Positions 16,915 through 25,511 of a stretch of 37,907 nt of DNA are shown one piece after another. The DNA is from an uncultured bacterium. Lineage in GTDB: Bacteria > Patescibacteriota > Minisyncoccia > Phycocordibacterales > UBA6065. The notes under the pieces were generated by a model, which was not told the origin of the DNA, ran no database searches, and was given only the letters and a program-made list of their open reading frames with translations. The stretch spans positions 1 to 37,907 of the forward strand of contig CAIMLU010000052.1 of the NCBI GenBank assembly GCA_903842365.1, written 5' to 3'. The position numbers were made by a program, and so were the translations under genes. Each line of letters starts with the position of its first letter. The stretch's first letter is position 1.

Positions 16915-17240
16915 CTGTTTTTCATTCTGATGGGACATCGGAAGTCATGGAGTGTTCCGGGATTCCTAATGACACTTTTAAGCCTCTTGTTGAAGAAGGG
17001 TCTGATTGGGAGATTAACCTCTTGCATGCAGACAAAGATGAGGATCGCACGTGGCGCCAAGCACATATGTCATGGCGTGTCGCGTTGGCTTTCAAGAATG
17101 GTAAGCCTGTTAAGAACAATAGTGGCAAGCCCTTTGCAACACAACAGGAATTTTCTTCTCTTTTCGTAAGGAGTAAGCCTGGTTCGGTTCATTTTTCAGA
17201 AACAAATGAGGCTGTATACATATCAGTGATCCATCACTGA
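16899..17240 (+). CDS. Protein of unknown function
   Basis: A 113-residue soluble protein with alternating beta segments (AVRLTVFHSDGT, DWEINLLHADKD, MSWRVALAFKNGKPV) and a Phe-rich C-terminal half. No family is recognised. The ATG is set by an AGGAGG at ideal distance. Terminators flank the two-gene unit, so it forms a small operon with the gene at 16696. No signal peptide or membrane segment. Confidence 0.6.
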   Translation: MAVRLTVFHSDGTSEVMECSGIPNDTFKPLVEEGSDWEINLLHADKDEDRTWRQAHMSWRVALAFKNGKPVKNNSGKPFATQQEFSSLFVRSKPGSVHFSETNEAVYISVIHH

Positions 17241-17248
17241 TAATCGAG

Positions 17249-17286
17249 ACACTCTTGAACATTAAAATGTTTGAGGGTGTTTTTTA
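17249..17286 (+). terminator. Terminator after the two-gene unit
   Basis: ACACTCTTGAACAT, loop of four, ATGTTTGAGGGTGT then TTTTTT: a 14-bp stem with several G-T pairs and a T run. Confidence 0.85.
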
Positions 17287-17385
17287 ATGTACTAGGGCAC
17301 TACGGATTGAAGCAGTTTAGACAATATTCTAATCTAAACCTTGTGTGGTAGGTATTACGAGGCGAGGGCCTTTGCGCTAAGAATA

Positions 17386-17414
17386 TTGCTTTTTAGCATA
17401 TTGTGTGATATAAT
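17386..17414 (+). promoter_or_regulatory. Promoter upstream of the 766-residue protein
   Basis: TTGCTT at 17386-17391, 17-bp spacer, TATAAT at 17409-17414, leader about 43 nt. A second -10 box, TATACT at 17452-17457, lies 6 nt before the ATG and would give a leaderless transcript, so two start sites are possible. Confidence 0.6.
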
Positions 17415-17463
17415 CAAAAAAGTTAAAGTCGTATTAGTAATACGTTTTTGTTATACTATTTTT

Positions 17464-19764
17464 ATGAATGAATCACCCAAAGACAGACTCGAATCACTCA
17501 AAGATCCGCAAACCACTCTCTCTACTACCGAGTTTGGTGAGTTTGTAGATGCCTTGGCACAAGAAGAGGCAGCGGAGAAAGAAGAAAGAAAAGCAAAAAG
17601 GGCAAAAAGGGCTACGGTCTTTACTCCAATTCAAAAAGCAAAAAAAACGTTGCATGAGGCGAATCTTACAGAGAATGACGCCGCTAGATTGAGGGTTAAA
17701 GAAAATAAAATCAAAAAGGCAGAAAAGGAAACAGCCGCCCAATCAGGTCTGCTTGTTGAGGGTGGGTCAACCAATACCAATAATGTTTCATCAGAGGTTC
17801 CATTGGAAAGTGTTGAGACTGACAAGTCTTCTCAAGAGGATACAGAAGAATCAAACATTGAAGGTACTGAACCTGTAGAACATCTCACATATGATAGTGT
17901 GGAAGACGAAGCTAAAGTTTCCGATGAGGTCATTTCAGTTCCAGGTCCCACAGTTCCAAAAACCCCTCTTACGACAGAGATTGTTCCTCGCGAAGAAATT
18001 CGGGAATCAGTCGAGAAGACCACTGGTAAAACTATTGTTTCAAAATTAAAAGAATCTGCGTGGGGTGCCAATGAATTTCTAAGAGAGAATATGGTTCGGA
18101 GCACTGATACGTTTAAGGAACTTTTTTCAGTTCTTAAAGGTTTCAAGACCATTAATTGTGCGGGTGTTTCCATTGACGCATTGGATATCATTTCAGAAAT
18201 TGAAGCTATTCGAAAACTTTCTGAAAATCTGCAATCAGAAGCTTTAGAAAATAAGTCTCTTGGTGTATTAGGTATACGTGAGAAGGTTATTGAGTTGCTT
18301 GAAAAAGAGTCTGAGGCAAAAGTTGCTGCCAAGCCTATTGCTATAGAAGCAACCCCTGCTCCGGAGGTTAAAGCTCCTGATGAAGTGGTTCCAGCTGCAG
18401 TGGGTGGTATTGCTGAAAGAAAACCAACTAAAGATGCTGAGGCAGCAGAAGTGGCGCCAATTGTTCCGGTATTAAAAAAATCAACACCACCCCCTTTTCC
18501 ATCAGGAACATCAGAGGGTACAAAAATCAAGGCAAACACCGAGGTACGTGATTCTACTGTTAATGGAATCGATATGGGTGACTTTTCAATAGATGACGCC
18601 CTTAACGCAAAGGGTACTATTGAATTTTTGTCACAGTATCCCGGAGCATCTTCTCATATGGATGATCCTTTGTGGGTATATACTCGAATAGAGGCACGAA
18701 AGAAAAGAGACCTTATTCTTGCCGATATTACGGGCACCATCGGAAAAACAGTTGAAGCTGAAATTGGTATTAAAATCGAGGCGGGTGATTTAAAGGATGT
18801 GTCTGAAGCAATAAATGCGAAGCTTCTAGAAAATCCTGAAGAGCTTTTCAAGATGGCTCGCATCCTTGAAACATCAAAAACAGTTACAGAGGGTGTCAGC
18901 GCTCTCGAGCAAAGTATCGAGCAGTTTGCCGGATCAAACACTTTTGATGAGCTCAAGAGGGAACGCGGAGTTCTCGCGCTTGCGCACAAGAGAAGTGGTT
19001 TTAATATCATTGGCCGTATGTGGGAGAAAATGAAGTGGGGTGCTCTTAACCTTGGCACAGAGTCTGTTCCAACTGATGCATCGCTTCTTGCTTCTCAGAA
19101 CAAAAACACTCCTTCACACCTCTTGCATGCTGCGTATCGTGAAGCGCGTGAAAAATATAACATATCGAATAAAACTGATATTGAATCTCGTATTGCTGGA
19201 TTGAATGCACACGTTAATGTTGTCGAGAAAAATCAAGCACTTCAAACAAATCTCTCGGAATTACGTGAGCGAATTATTGAGGATATTATTGGTGAAAGTA
19301 CATTTGCATCTCTCGTTGCAAAAAAAGTTGAACAAAAAGTTGGTGGCATGACAACTTCAACAAAGAGCCCCTCTGTAAAAGATATTGGCAACATTGATAG
19401 TGCTATCGCTTACCTTAAAACCCTTAAAGCAAACAAGTCGTTTGAATATACTGACTATGTTGATGTGGAGAGTTTGGAAGAGAGACTTAAGGGTCAAGCA
19501 TTGTCGGTTGCATCCTCTGTTCTCGAAAGGGCGGTTGCTAACATAAAGATGGGATCAAAAGTTCTCGAGGCTTTCGAAAAATCCATTGTTGATATCGCTG
19601 TTCGTAAATCGATCGGATCACATGAAGGAAAGAAACATGTACAGGCATTTGTGGTTGAAACACTTGAGACGATTGTAGGAAAATTTCCTGATACAGTCGA
19701 TGGTCACGCAAAGAAAATTGTTGTACAGAGAGCCATTGTGAAACTTAATAGCCTCAACTCATAA
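17464..19764 (+). CDS. Large cytoplasmic protein of unknown function
   Basis: A 766-residue protein, Glu/Lys/Ala/Ser-rich, with no signal peptide, no membrane segment and no catalytic motif that I recognise. Residues 1-190 are charged and low in complexity with helical stretches (EEAAEKEERKAKRAKRA). A helical part follows (~190-290), then a Pro/Ala/Val linker (~295-365, with a run of four Pro), then a long mostly helical C-terminal half with likely coiled coils. ATG 17464 is chosen because of the -10 box 6 nt upstream; the frame is open from 17341 but that part is unlike the rest. It is followed by a 92-residue helical protein after 5 nt; the two are probably partners. A scaffold role is a guess. 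Confidence 0.65.
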   Translation: MNESPKDRLESLKDPQTTLSTTEFGEFVDALAQEEAAEKEERKAKRAKRATVFTPIQKAKKTLHEANLTENDAARLRVKENKIKKAEKETAAQSGLLVEGGSTNTNNVSSEVPLESVETDKSSQEDTEESNIEGTEPVEHLTYDSVEDEAKVSDEVISVPGPTVPKTPLTTEIVPREEIRESVEKTTGKTIVSKLKESAWGANEFLRENMVRSTDTFKELFSVLKGFKTINCAGVSIDALDIISEIEAIRKLSENLQSEALENKSLGVLGIREKVIELLEKESEAKVAAKPIAIEATPAPEVKAPDEVVPAAVGGIAERKPTKDAEAAEVAPIVPVLKKSTPPPFPSGTSEGTKIKANTEVRDSTVNGIDMGDFSIDDALNAKGTIEFLSQYPGASSHMDDPLWVYTRIEARKKRDLILADITGTIGKTVEAEIGIKIEAGDLKDVSEAINAKLLENPEELFKMARILETSKTVTEGVSALEQSIEQFAGSNTFDELKRERGVLALAHKRSGFNIIGRMWEKMKWGALNLGTESVPTDASLLASQNKNTPSHLLHAAYREAREKYNISNKTDIESRIAGLNAHVNVVEKNQALQTNLSELRERIIEDIIGESTFASLVAKKVEQKVGGMTTSTKSPSVKDIGNIDSAIAYLKTLKANKSFEYTDYVDVESLEERLKGQALSVASSVLERAVANIKMGSKVLEAFEKSIVDIAVRKSIGSHEGKKHVQAFVVETLETIVGKFPDTVDGHAKKIVVQRAIVKLNSLNS

Positions 19765-19769
19765 TATCT

Positions 19770-20048
19770 ATGAAAGATATATATACTCTTGTTCAAGATG
19801 GTAAAAAAGACGAGGCTCGTAAAGAGATAGAGAATATAGTGAATGGACTTTCTCTGGGTAGTAGGGAACGTGGTGATGTTATCCTTTCAACAATCCTTTC
19901 ATATCTCGATGCAAAAAATGAAATAATGGTTGATTACTTAAAGGAACTTGAGACATCATTATCTCAGCTTGAAAAATTGGGTATCATGGGACGCAAGGCT
20001 GAAGATGTCTCAAAGATACATGCCATCAAGCAATCGCTTAAAAAATAA
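19770..20048 (+). CDS. Small helical protein paired with the 766-residue protein
   Basis: A 92-residue, almost wholly alpha-helical, charged protein (MKDIYTLVQDGKKDEARKEI at the N-terminus). No family is recognised. It starts 5 nt after the upstream gene, so it shares its transcript. It ends before a 310-nt region of strong hairpins. Confidence 0.6.
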   Translation: MKDIYTLVQDGKKDEARKEIENIVNGLSLGSRERGDVILSTILSYLDAKNEIMVDYLKELETSLSQLEKLGIMGRKAEDVSKIHAIKQSLKK

Positions 20049-20088
20049 ATAAACCACCCCAGGCTTAACACCACAGGGTATTCATTAA

Positions 20089-20178
20089 GGAAATGTGTAT
20101 GCCACATTTCCGTCATAAGCAGAGCTTATGGCAAACTTCTTCTCATCCCACAAGCTGACGCTTGTGGGATGAGAAGAA
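20089..20178 (+). repeat. Row of three perfect hairpins
   Basis: Hairpin 1: GGAAATGTG/CACATTTCC at 20089-20111, 9 bp. Hairpin 2: CATAAGC/GCTTATG at 20114-20130, 7 bp, three-base loop. Hairpin 3: arms 20137-20155 and 20160-20178, a perfect 19-bp stem with loop TGAC. None is followed by a T run, so they are not simple terminators. They are separated by only 2 and 6 nt, which suggests one folded RNA or DNA element. Confidence 0.75.
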
Positions 20179-20190
20179 TAAACTAGTTTG

Positions 20191-20306
20191 TTCTGACGGC
20201 GCACCACAAGAGTACTTCCAATCTCTAATCGCTTTGCTCAAGAGATTTTGGTCGCTCTGACGCTGTGTGCGAGAATACTCGCCCACGCGCTCCTCGCTGG
20301 TCAGAA
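20191..20306 (+). ncRNA. Candidate structured RNA, multi-branched
   Basis: TTCTGAC at 20191-20197 pairs with GTCAGAA at 20300-20306 as a closing stem. Inside are AATCTCT/AGAGATT (20220-20226 and 20241-20247) and a long imperfect hairpin centred on GCGAG-AATA-CTCGC (20270-20283) extended by GTG/CAC and CGC/GCG. A terminator follows directly. It does not match tmRNA, RNase P RNA or SRP RNA as far as I can tell. No promoter is evident; it may be the 3' part of the preceding transcript. Confidence 0.4.
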
Positions 20307-20343
20307 TAAAAAATCGTCCACATGTGTTGGACGATTTTTTATT
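20305..20343 (+). terminator. Terminator before the TraD-like gene
   Basis: AATAAAAAATCGTCCA pairs with TGGACGATTTTTTATT, a 16-bp stem with A-rich and T-rich ends, able to work in both directions. Confidence 0.9.
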
Positions 20344-20352
20344 CCTCCGTGG

Positions 20353-20358
20353 TAGAAT
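20353..20358 (+). promoter_or_regulatory. -10 box giving a leaderless transcript for the TraD-like gene
   Basis: TAGAAT ends 6 nt before ATG 20365. The -35 region falls in the terminator stem and is weak (TTGGAC at 20327-20332 with a 20-bp spacer). Confidence 0.45.
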
Positions 20359-20364
20359 GTGTCT

Positions 20365-23145
20365 ATGAATGAGCATTTTTTAGAGACACCCAAAGAAAAG
20401 TTTAAGACTCCTGAAGAGGAGATAGAGTGGCTTCGCGCAGAAGTTCTGCGCAAAGAGGAGGCGCTCAAGAATAAAAATGAGGATCGTCCACGAGAGGATG
20501 TTATCCGAGAGGGTGTCGGCCAATACATGAGTACTCCTGCTCATACGGTTCTCCATGATACGTATGCAATGAAGCACCATGAACAAGATGCAGTGGTCCT
20601 TGACCTCGCCCCTGAAGAGCATGACGTGAAGATGAGCGAGCTCCTCGGTCTCGTTCATGAGAAAGGTGTTTTAAATGTTCTTGGTATTGTCGAGAAAATG
20701 CGTGATCCACACATTGCTGATGATTTTCACCGATTTCTTATTCAATACATTAAAGCTGGATTTGAAGTTCATGGCATTAAACAAAAATCGAGGATGTGGC
20801 GTGAACTCCATACGACTCTGTATGAAATTGTGCTTCCTGAATCTGGTGATAAGGCGCCACAAAAGAGTTTGAAAGAACTTGTTTCCTCAATGGAACAGTT
20901 GTATGCCGGAATGCTCTCTATTAGTGATGAAAAAACTCGAGATGAAGAGGTTATGACGTTCGAGATTGCGAATGCCCATCAAAGCGAAGAATTTGTTTTC
21001 TATTGTAGTATTCCTGACGAAAAAAGAAACTTGTTTGAAAAGCAGGTGCTTTCAATATTTCCTGATGCACGTGTTCTCGAAAAGAAAGATGACTACAATA
21101 TTTTTGCAGAAGGAGGCGTTGTGTCAGGTTCGATTGCATCACTCAAAAAAGAGGCGATTTACCCCATTCGTACCTACGAGTCGTTCGACTTCGATCCTTT
21201 AAATGTGCTCCTCAATAGTTTTTCAAAAATTCAAAAGGAAGGCGAAGGCGCTGCTCTGCAGATTGTATTTAATCCAGTCGGTGATCGTTACATGAAGCCG
21301 TATCGCAAGGCTATTGATAGTATTGCGGGTGGAACAAAGGTAAAAGATGCGCTCAACAAACTTGATACAAGTGCATCGGCTGAAGTTGGTCGTATCTTCA
21401 AAGAAGTCTTTGGGAGTGCACCAAAAAAAGACGAAATAAAGAAAACGGATGATGTCGTCCTCAAAGAGTGGAACAACAAAGCGTCGTCTCCAATTGTTGA
21501 AATCAACTTACGTCTTGTTGCATCTGCAGCAAACACTGCCGCAACAGAACGAATGCTTTCTGATGTTGAATCTGCGTTCAATCAATTTGAAAATACCGTT
21601 GGAAATAAAATCATTTGGAATCGTCTATCGGGTGGAAAACTTGATGCGCTCATAGAACATTTTACTTATCGCGAATTTTCACATGGTGAAAAGATGCCGG
21701 TATCGATTAAGGAGCTTACAACATTTATGCACTTCCCAGCATCGGGAAGGGTATCAACCTCCCAGGTAAAACTTGTTAAATCAGTGACCGCTCCTGCACC
21801 ACTTGATTTACCACAATCAGGAACGCTCCTTGGTACAAATACCGACCGTGGTCGTGAGACAAAGGTTTTTCTATCGCCTGAAGACAGACTCCGTCATTTT
21901 TACACAATCGGTCAGACTGGTACCGGTAAGACGACAATTCTTAAAAATATGATTCTCCAGGATATTCGCCGTGGCGACGGTGTGTGTATGATTGATCCAC
22001 ACGGATCTGATATTCAGGACATCCTCTCTCTTATACCACCTGAACGATATAACGATGTTATATATTTTGATCCTGCATACACCGATCGTCCTATGGCTTT
22101 GAACATGCTCGAGTACGATATACGATTTCCTGATCAGAAGTCATTTGTGGTGAACGAAATGCTTTCTATTTTCAACAAGTTGTTTGATATGAAAACAGCG
22201 GGCGGTCCTATGTTTGAGCAGTACTTTAGAAATGCGGTGCTCCTTACTATTGAAGACCCTACAACGGGTTCAACCCTTCTTGATGTGTCACGAGTCCTTT
22301 CGTCTAAAACATTCCGCGAACTTAAACTCTCAAAATGTACAAACCCTCTCGTTATTCAATTCTGGAGAGAGATCGCGGACAAGGCTGGCGGTGAGGCATC
22401 CCTTCAAAACATTGTTCCATATATCGTTTCAAAGTTTGACAACTTTCTTGCAAACGACATCATGCGACCTGTTATTTCACAAGAAAAATCATCTTTCAAC
22501 TTTCGTGATTTGATGGACAAGAAAAAAATCCTTCTTGTAAATCTTTCAAAAGGTAGGCTCGGCGATATTAATGCAAATCTTATTGGTCTTATTATTGTCG
22601 GCAAAATCTTGATGGCGGCTCTGTCTCGAGTTGATATGATTGGTAGGGAAGACATACCTCCGTACTACCTTTATATTGATGAGTTTCAAAACGTGACAAC
22701 TGATTCGATATCAACAATCCTTTCTGAGGCTCGTAAGTACAAGCTATCGCTCAATGTTGCCCATCAGTTTACTAAGCAACTTGATGAGGGAATAAAAAAT
22801 GCAGTGTTTGGAAACGTGGGTTCAATGGCAGTATTTCGTGTTGGCGTTGATGACGCGGAGTATTTTGAAAAGCAATTTGCTCCAGTCTTCACTTCAAAAG
22901 ACATCATGAATATCGACAACTTCAATGCGTATGCAAAGATTCTCGCAAATGGAAAACCTGCACGGCCATTCAATTTCCGTCTTGAAAAACCAGAGAAAGG
23001 AAACCCTGGGCTTGCCGCACAACTGAAAGAGCTTTCATACCTCACCTACGGCCGCCCTCGCTCTGAGGTGGAGGGTGAGATCCTTAAAAAGTACGAAAGC
23101 ATGCGAAAACCGGCTCCTGGTCCCATTTCGTTGCCTAAAGTTTAG
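20365..23145 (+). CDS. TraD/TrwB-like DNA-transport ATPase
   Basis: A 926-residue protein. The C-terminal half is a RecA-type motor of the VirD4/TraD/HerA group: Walker A GQTGTGKTT (Lys522), Walker B YLYIDEFQN (Asp772, Glu773), a sensor-like NVAHQF and IDPHGSD after the first strand. The N-terminal ~500 residues are soluble and unlike the membrane anchor of classical coupling proteins; residues 14-45 form a charged helix. Such ATPases are frequent in Parcubacteria and are often annotated as type IV secretion DNA-binding proteins; a role in DNA uptake or transfer is inferred. ATG 20365 is chosen because of the -10 box; GTG 20359 would add two residues. No other secretion genes are near; the neighbours are ribosomal genes. 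Confidence 0.75.
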   Translation: MNEHFLETPKEKFKTPEEEIEWLRAEVLRKEEALKNKNEDRPREDVIREGVGQYMSTPAHTVLHDTYAMKHHEQDAVVLDLAPEEHDVKMSELLGLVHEKGVLNVLGIVEKMRDPHIADDFHRFLIQYIKAGFEVHGIKQKSRMWRELHTTLYEIVLPESGDKAPQKSLKELVSSMEQLYAGMLSISDEKTRDEEVMTFEIANAHQSEEFVFYCSIPDEKRNLFEKQVLSIFPDARVLEKKDDYNIFAEGGVVSGSIASLKKEAIYPIRTYESFDFDPLNVLLNSFSKIQKEGEGAALQIVFNPVGDRYMKPYRKAIDSIAGGTKVKDALNKLDTSASAEVGRIFKEVFGSAPKKDEIKKTDDVVLKEWNNKASSPIVEINLRLVASAANTAATERMLSDVESAFNQFENTVGNKIIWNRLSGGKLDALIEHFTYREFSHGEKMPVSIKELTTFMHFPASGRVSTSQVKLVKSVTAPAPLDLPQSGTLLGTNTDRGRETKVFLSPEDRLRHFYTIGQTGTGKTTILKNMILQDIRRGDGVCMIDPHGSDIQDILSLIPPERYNDVIYFDPAYTDRPMALNMLEYDIRFPDQKSFVVNEMLSIFNKLFDMKTAGGPMFEQYFRNAVLLTIEDPTTGSTLLDVSRVLSSKTFRELKLSKCTNPLVIQFWREIADKAGGEASLQNIVPYIVSKFDNFLANDIMRPVISQEKSSFNFRDLMDKKKILLVNLSKGRLGDINANLIGLIIVGKILMAALSRVDMIGREDIPPYYLYIDEFQNVTTDSISTILSEARKYKLSLNVAHQFTKQLDEGIKNAVFGNVGSMAVFRVGVDDAEYFEKQFAPVFTSKDIMNIDNFNAYAKILANGKPARPFNFRLEKPEKGNPGLAAQLKELSYLTYGRPRSEVEGEILKKYESMRKPAPGPISLPKV

Positions 23146-23220
23146 AGACATTAAAATACAGTTAAAGGACATATTGGATAGCGTTGGGTAATTGTATTGC
23201 GCAATAGGTAGAGAAACATG

Positions 23221-23247
23221 TAAAACGCCTTAACAAGGCGTTTTTGT
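23221..23247 (+). terminator. Terminator after the TraD-like gene
   Basis: AAAACGCCTT, loop AAC, AAGGCGTTTTT. Confidence 0.85.
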
Positions 23248-23252
23248 GCCCC

Positions 23253-23280
23253 TTGACCTCTCGGAGATATCTGATAGTAT
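23253..23280 (+). promoter_or_regulatory. Promoter of the rpsS-rplO ribosomal unit
   Basis: TTGACC at 23253-23258, 16-bp spacer, TAGTAT at 23275-23280. The ~83-nt leader holds a GGCGT/ACGCC hairpin at about 23318-23336. It follows directly on the terminator of the accessory block. Confidence 0.7.
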
Positions 23281-23369
23281 GGTGCCCAAGCTCTCTGTAG
23301 GGGCTCATTTTGTTTCCAGGCGTCTTCTCTAACGCCGTCGGATTCAAACTTTAAAAAAACTTATTACTT

Positions 23370-23711
23370 ATGGCACGATCACTAGCAAAAGGACCGAATG
23401 TAGACCCTCGTCTTCTTAAGAAGCTCGAAGGCAAACGCCCAGTGGAAGCTGGCGTTATTAAGACTTGGTCGCGCGCATGTGAGATCAGCCCTGAGATGGT
23501 TGGCTTCAAATTTGGAGTTCATAACGGAAAGGACTTCATAGAAGTGCTCGTCTCTGAGGACATGGTCGGACACAGGCTCGGCGAGTTTTCACTCACACGT
23601 AAATTTACTAAGCACGGTGGAAAGATGCAGAAGGAGCTCGAAACCAAAAAGAAGGAGGCTGAGCTTGCTGCTGCACAGTCAGCAAAGGCTGCTACTAGCG
23701 ATAAGAAATAG
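23370..23711 (+). CDS. rpsS: Ribosomal protein uS19
   Basis: A 113-residue 30S-head protein that contacts the A-site finger. The N-terminal [11 protein letters not shown], the segment [30 protein letters not shown] and the basic stretch after it match the family. It is about 20 residues longer than usual because of a Lys/Ala-rich C-terminus. It opens the second ribosomal block and is followed by rplV after 26 nt. Confidence 0.95.
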   Translation: MARSLAKGPNVDPRLLKKLEGKRPVEAGVIKTWSRACEISPEMVGFKFGVHNGKDFIEVLVSEDMVGHRLGEFSLTRKFTKHGGKMQKELETKKKEAELAAAQSAKAATSDKK

Positions 23712-23737
23712 AGCAGTTCTTTTTCGTCCAAAAAATC

Positions 23738-24178
23738 ATGAAGGCATCTCTTAAAAATTTCAGGCAGGCACCGCGCAAAATGCGCCTCGTAGCCAATACA
23801 ATTACTGGAAAGAGCGTTGAAAACGCCCTTTCTACACTTTCCGTTACCCCAAAGCGTTCAGCGGCACCTTTGGAAACTCTTCTTCTCTCGGCAATTGCCA
23901 ATGCAAAGAACATGGGTATTTCTACCGATGGTCTTATTGTAAAGGAGTGTCGTGTTGATGGAGGTATTACGCTCAAGCGTAATATGCCCGGTTCACGTGG
24001 TTCAGCCTTTCCAATCAAGAAGCACACAAGTCATATCTTGCTTACTCTTGGTACTAAAACTACAAAGGGTACAAAGACTGAAGTCGTAGCAACTGAAGTG
24101 CAAGAGACTGTTGCTCCTGCTCCAGCAAAGAAGGCAAAGGTCGCAGCAAAGAAGCCCGTAGCAGATAAAAAGGCTTAA
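23738..24178 (+). CDS. rplV: Ribosomal protein uL22
   Basis: A 146-residue 50S protein with a hairpin in the exit tunnel. Core motifs: RQAPRKMRLVANTITGKSVE at the N-terminus and RNMPGSRGSAFPIKKHTSHI near the tunnel hairpin. About 35 extra Ala/Lys/Val-rich residues follow the core at the C-terminus. Confidence 0.95.
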   Translation: MKASLKNFRQAPRKMRLVANTITGKSVENALSTLSVTPKRSAAPLETLLLSAIANAKNMGISTDGLIVKECRVDGGITLKRNMPGSRGSAFPIKKHTSHILLTLGTKTTKGTKTEVVATEVQETVAPAPAKKAKVAAKKPVADKKA

Positions 24179-24200
24179 ATACACCCCTACAAATAAACGT

Positions 24201-24881
24201 ATGTCACATACAGTACACCCATATTCACACCGCCTCGGCATCATTCGTGATTGGAAGTCACGTTGGTTCTCGAAGAACGGATCGTACCAAAAGAATCTCA
24301 AGGCAGATGTTCTCCTCCGTGAATTCTTTACAAAGCGCTTCCGTGGTCTCTACGTCAGTGGCGTAGAAATTGAACGAAGTGAAAAAATTCTCCGCATCAT
24401 CATCAAGACTGCTCGTCCAGGTATCCTTATCGGCAGACAAGGCGAAGGCGCAACAAAGCTTCGCACAGATATCGTTGAATTCTTGGCAAAAAACAAGATT
24501 GCAAACGCAAAGCAGGAGCTCAAGATTGATATTGAAGAAATTCGTTCACCTGAGTCAGATGCAGCAATTGTTGCATATATGATTGCAGAAAGTCTTGAAA
24601 AGCGTTTGCCATTCAGGCGCGTCATGAAACAGACTGTTGAGAAAGTCATGATGAACAGGGATGTCAAAGGTGTTCGTGTCTTCTTGGGAGGCAGACTCGG
24701 CGGTGCCGAGATGGCTCGCGTGGAAGAACTTAAAAAAGGTCGTGTTCCTCTCCAGACGCTTCGTGCAGACATCGATTTCGCTCGTGAAAAGGCACATATG
24801 ACTTACGGTGATATCGGTATCAAGGTTTGGATCTACAAGGGCGATATCTTCAAGAAGAAGATAGAAGCCAAGAAAGCCTAA
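24201..24881 (+). CDS. rpsC: Ribosomal protein uS3
   Basis: A 226-residue protein of the mRNA entry site with helicase activity in the ribosome. It starts with the usual HTVHPYSHRLGIIRDWKSRW-type segment, has a KH domain with RPGILIGRQGEGATKLR, and the C-terminal domain has KGVRVFLGGRLGGAEMAR. The C-terminus is Lys-rich. It overlaps nothing and is followed by rplP after 11 nt. Confidence 0.96.
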   Translation: MSHTVHPYSHRLGIIRDWKSRWFSKNGSYQKNLKADVLLREFFTKRFRGLYVSGVEIERSEKILRIIIKTARPGILIGRQGEGATKLRTDIVEFLAKNKIANAKQELKIDIEEIRSPESDAAIVAYMIAESLEKRLPFRRVMKQTVEKVMMNRDVKGVRVFLGGRLGGAEMARVEELKKGRVPLQTLRADIDFAREKAHMTYGDIGIKVWIYKGDIFKKKIEAKKA

Positions 24882-24892
24882 CTCTCACTACT

Positions 24893-25318
24893 ATGTTCCC
24901 AAAGAAAGTTAAGTATCGTAAGTGGCATGTCATGCGCAAGAATCCATCAAAGATTGGAATTGCGTCACGAGGTACCACGGTTGCATTCGGATCATTTGGT
25001 CTCAAGGCAACTTCATTCTTCCGAATTCGTTCAGAACAGATAGAGGCAGCCCGAAAGGTTATCTCTCGCGAAGTAGGTAAGAACGGCAAGGTGTGGATCA
25101 GGATTTTCCCTGACATGCCATATACCCAGAAGCCAGCCGAAGTAAAACTCGGTAAAGGAAAGGGTGATTTACAGGGATATTGTGTCCCAGTAAAGCCAGG
25201 TCGAGTTATGTTCGAAGTCGACGGTGTTACAGAAGCGGTTGCTCGTGAAGCGCTCCGAAAGGGCGGCACAAAGCTCCCCGTAACTTCTACCGTTGTATCT
25301 CGCGATTTCATCGCATAA
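24893..25318 (+). CDS. rplP: Ribosomal protein uL16
   Basis: A 141-residue 50S protein near the A-site tRNA elbow. ATG 24893 is chosen because it gives MFPKKVKYRKWHVMRK, the normal N-terminus; the open frame reaches back into rpsC. Conserved GTTVAFGSFGLKA, IRIFPDMPYTQKPAEVKLG and GKGKG are present. Confidence 0.95.
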   Translation: MFPKKVKYRKWHVMRKNPSKIGIASRGTTVAFGSFGLKATSFFRIRSEQIEAARKVISREVGKNGKVWIRIFPDMPYTQKPAEVKLGKGKGDLQGYCVPVKPGRVMFEVDGVTEAVAREALRKGGTKLPVTSTVVSRDFIA

Positions 25319-25322
25319 ACCT

Positions 25323-25505
25323 ATGAAAGAACTCTTGAAAAAATCAGAAGCAGAACTCGTGAAGACTCTTACAGAGAAACGCGAAGCTCTCAGGGCTTTC
25401 AGGTTCGGGGTCTCGGGTAGCAAGATCAAGAACATGAAGGAAGGTAGGACGGTTCGAAAGGATATTGCTCGCGTTATGACAGCGCTTAGGTCGATAACAA
25501 AGTAA
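25323..25505 (+). CDS. rpmC: Ribosomal protein uL29
   Basis: A 60-residue two-helix protein at the tunnel exit. ATG 25323 lies 4 nt after the rplP stop. The C-terminal VRKDIARVMTALRSI matches the family segment RK-IARV-T-L. The linker between the helices is a bit Gly/Lys-rich. Confidence 0.9.
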   Translation: MKELLKKSEAELVKTLTEKREALRAFRFGVSGSKIKNMKEGRTVRKDIARVMTALRSITK

Positions 25506-25511
25506 ACTTCA

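Noticed and set aside
20143-20376. Minus-strand frame across the hairpin region
   Set aside because: It crosses the 19-bp stem, the branched fold and a terminator, and shows no protein features.
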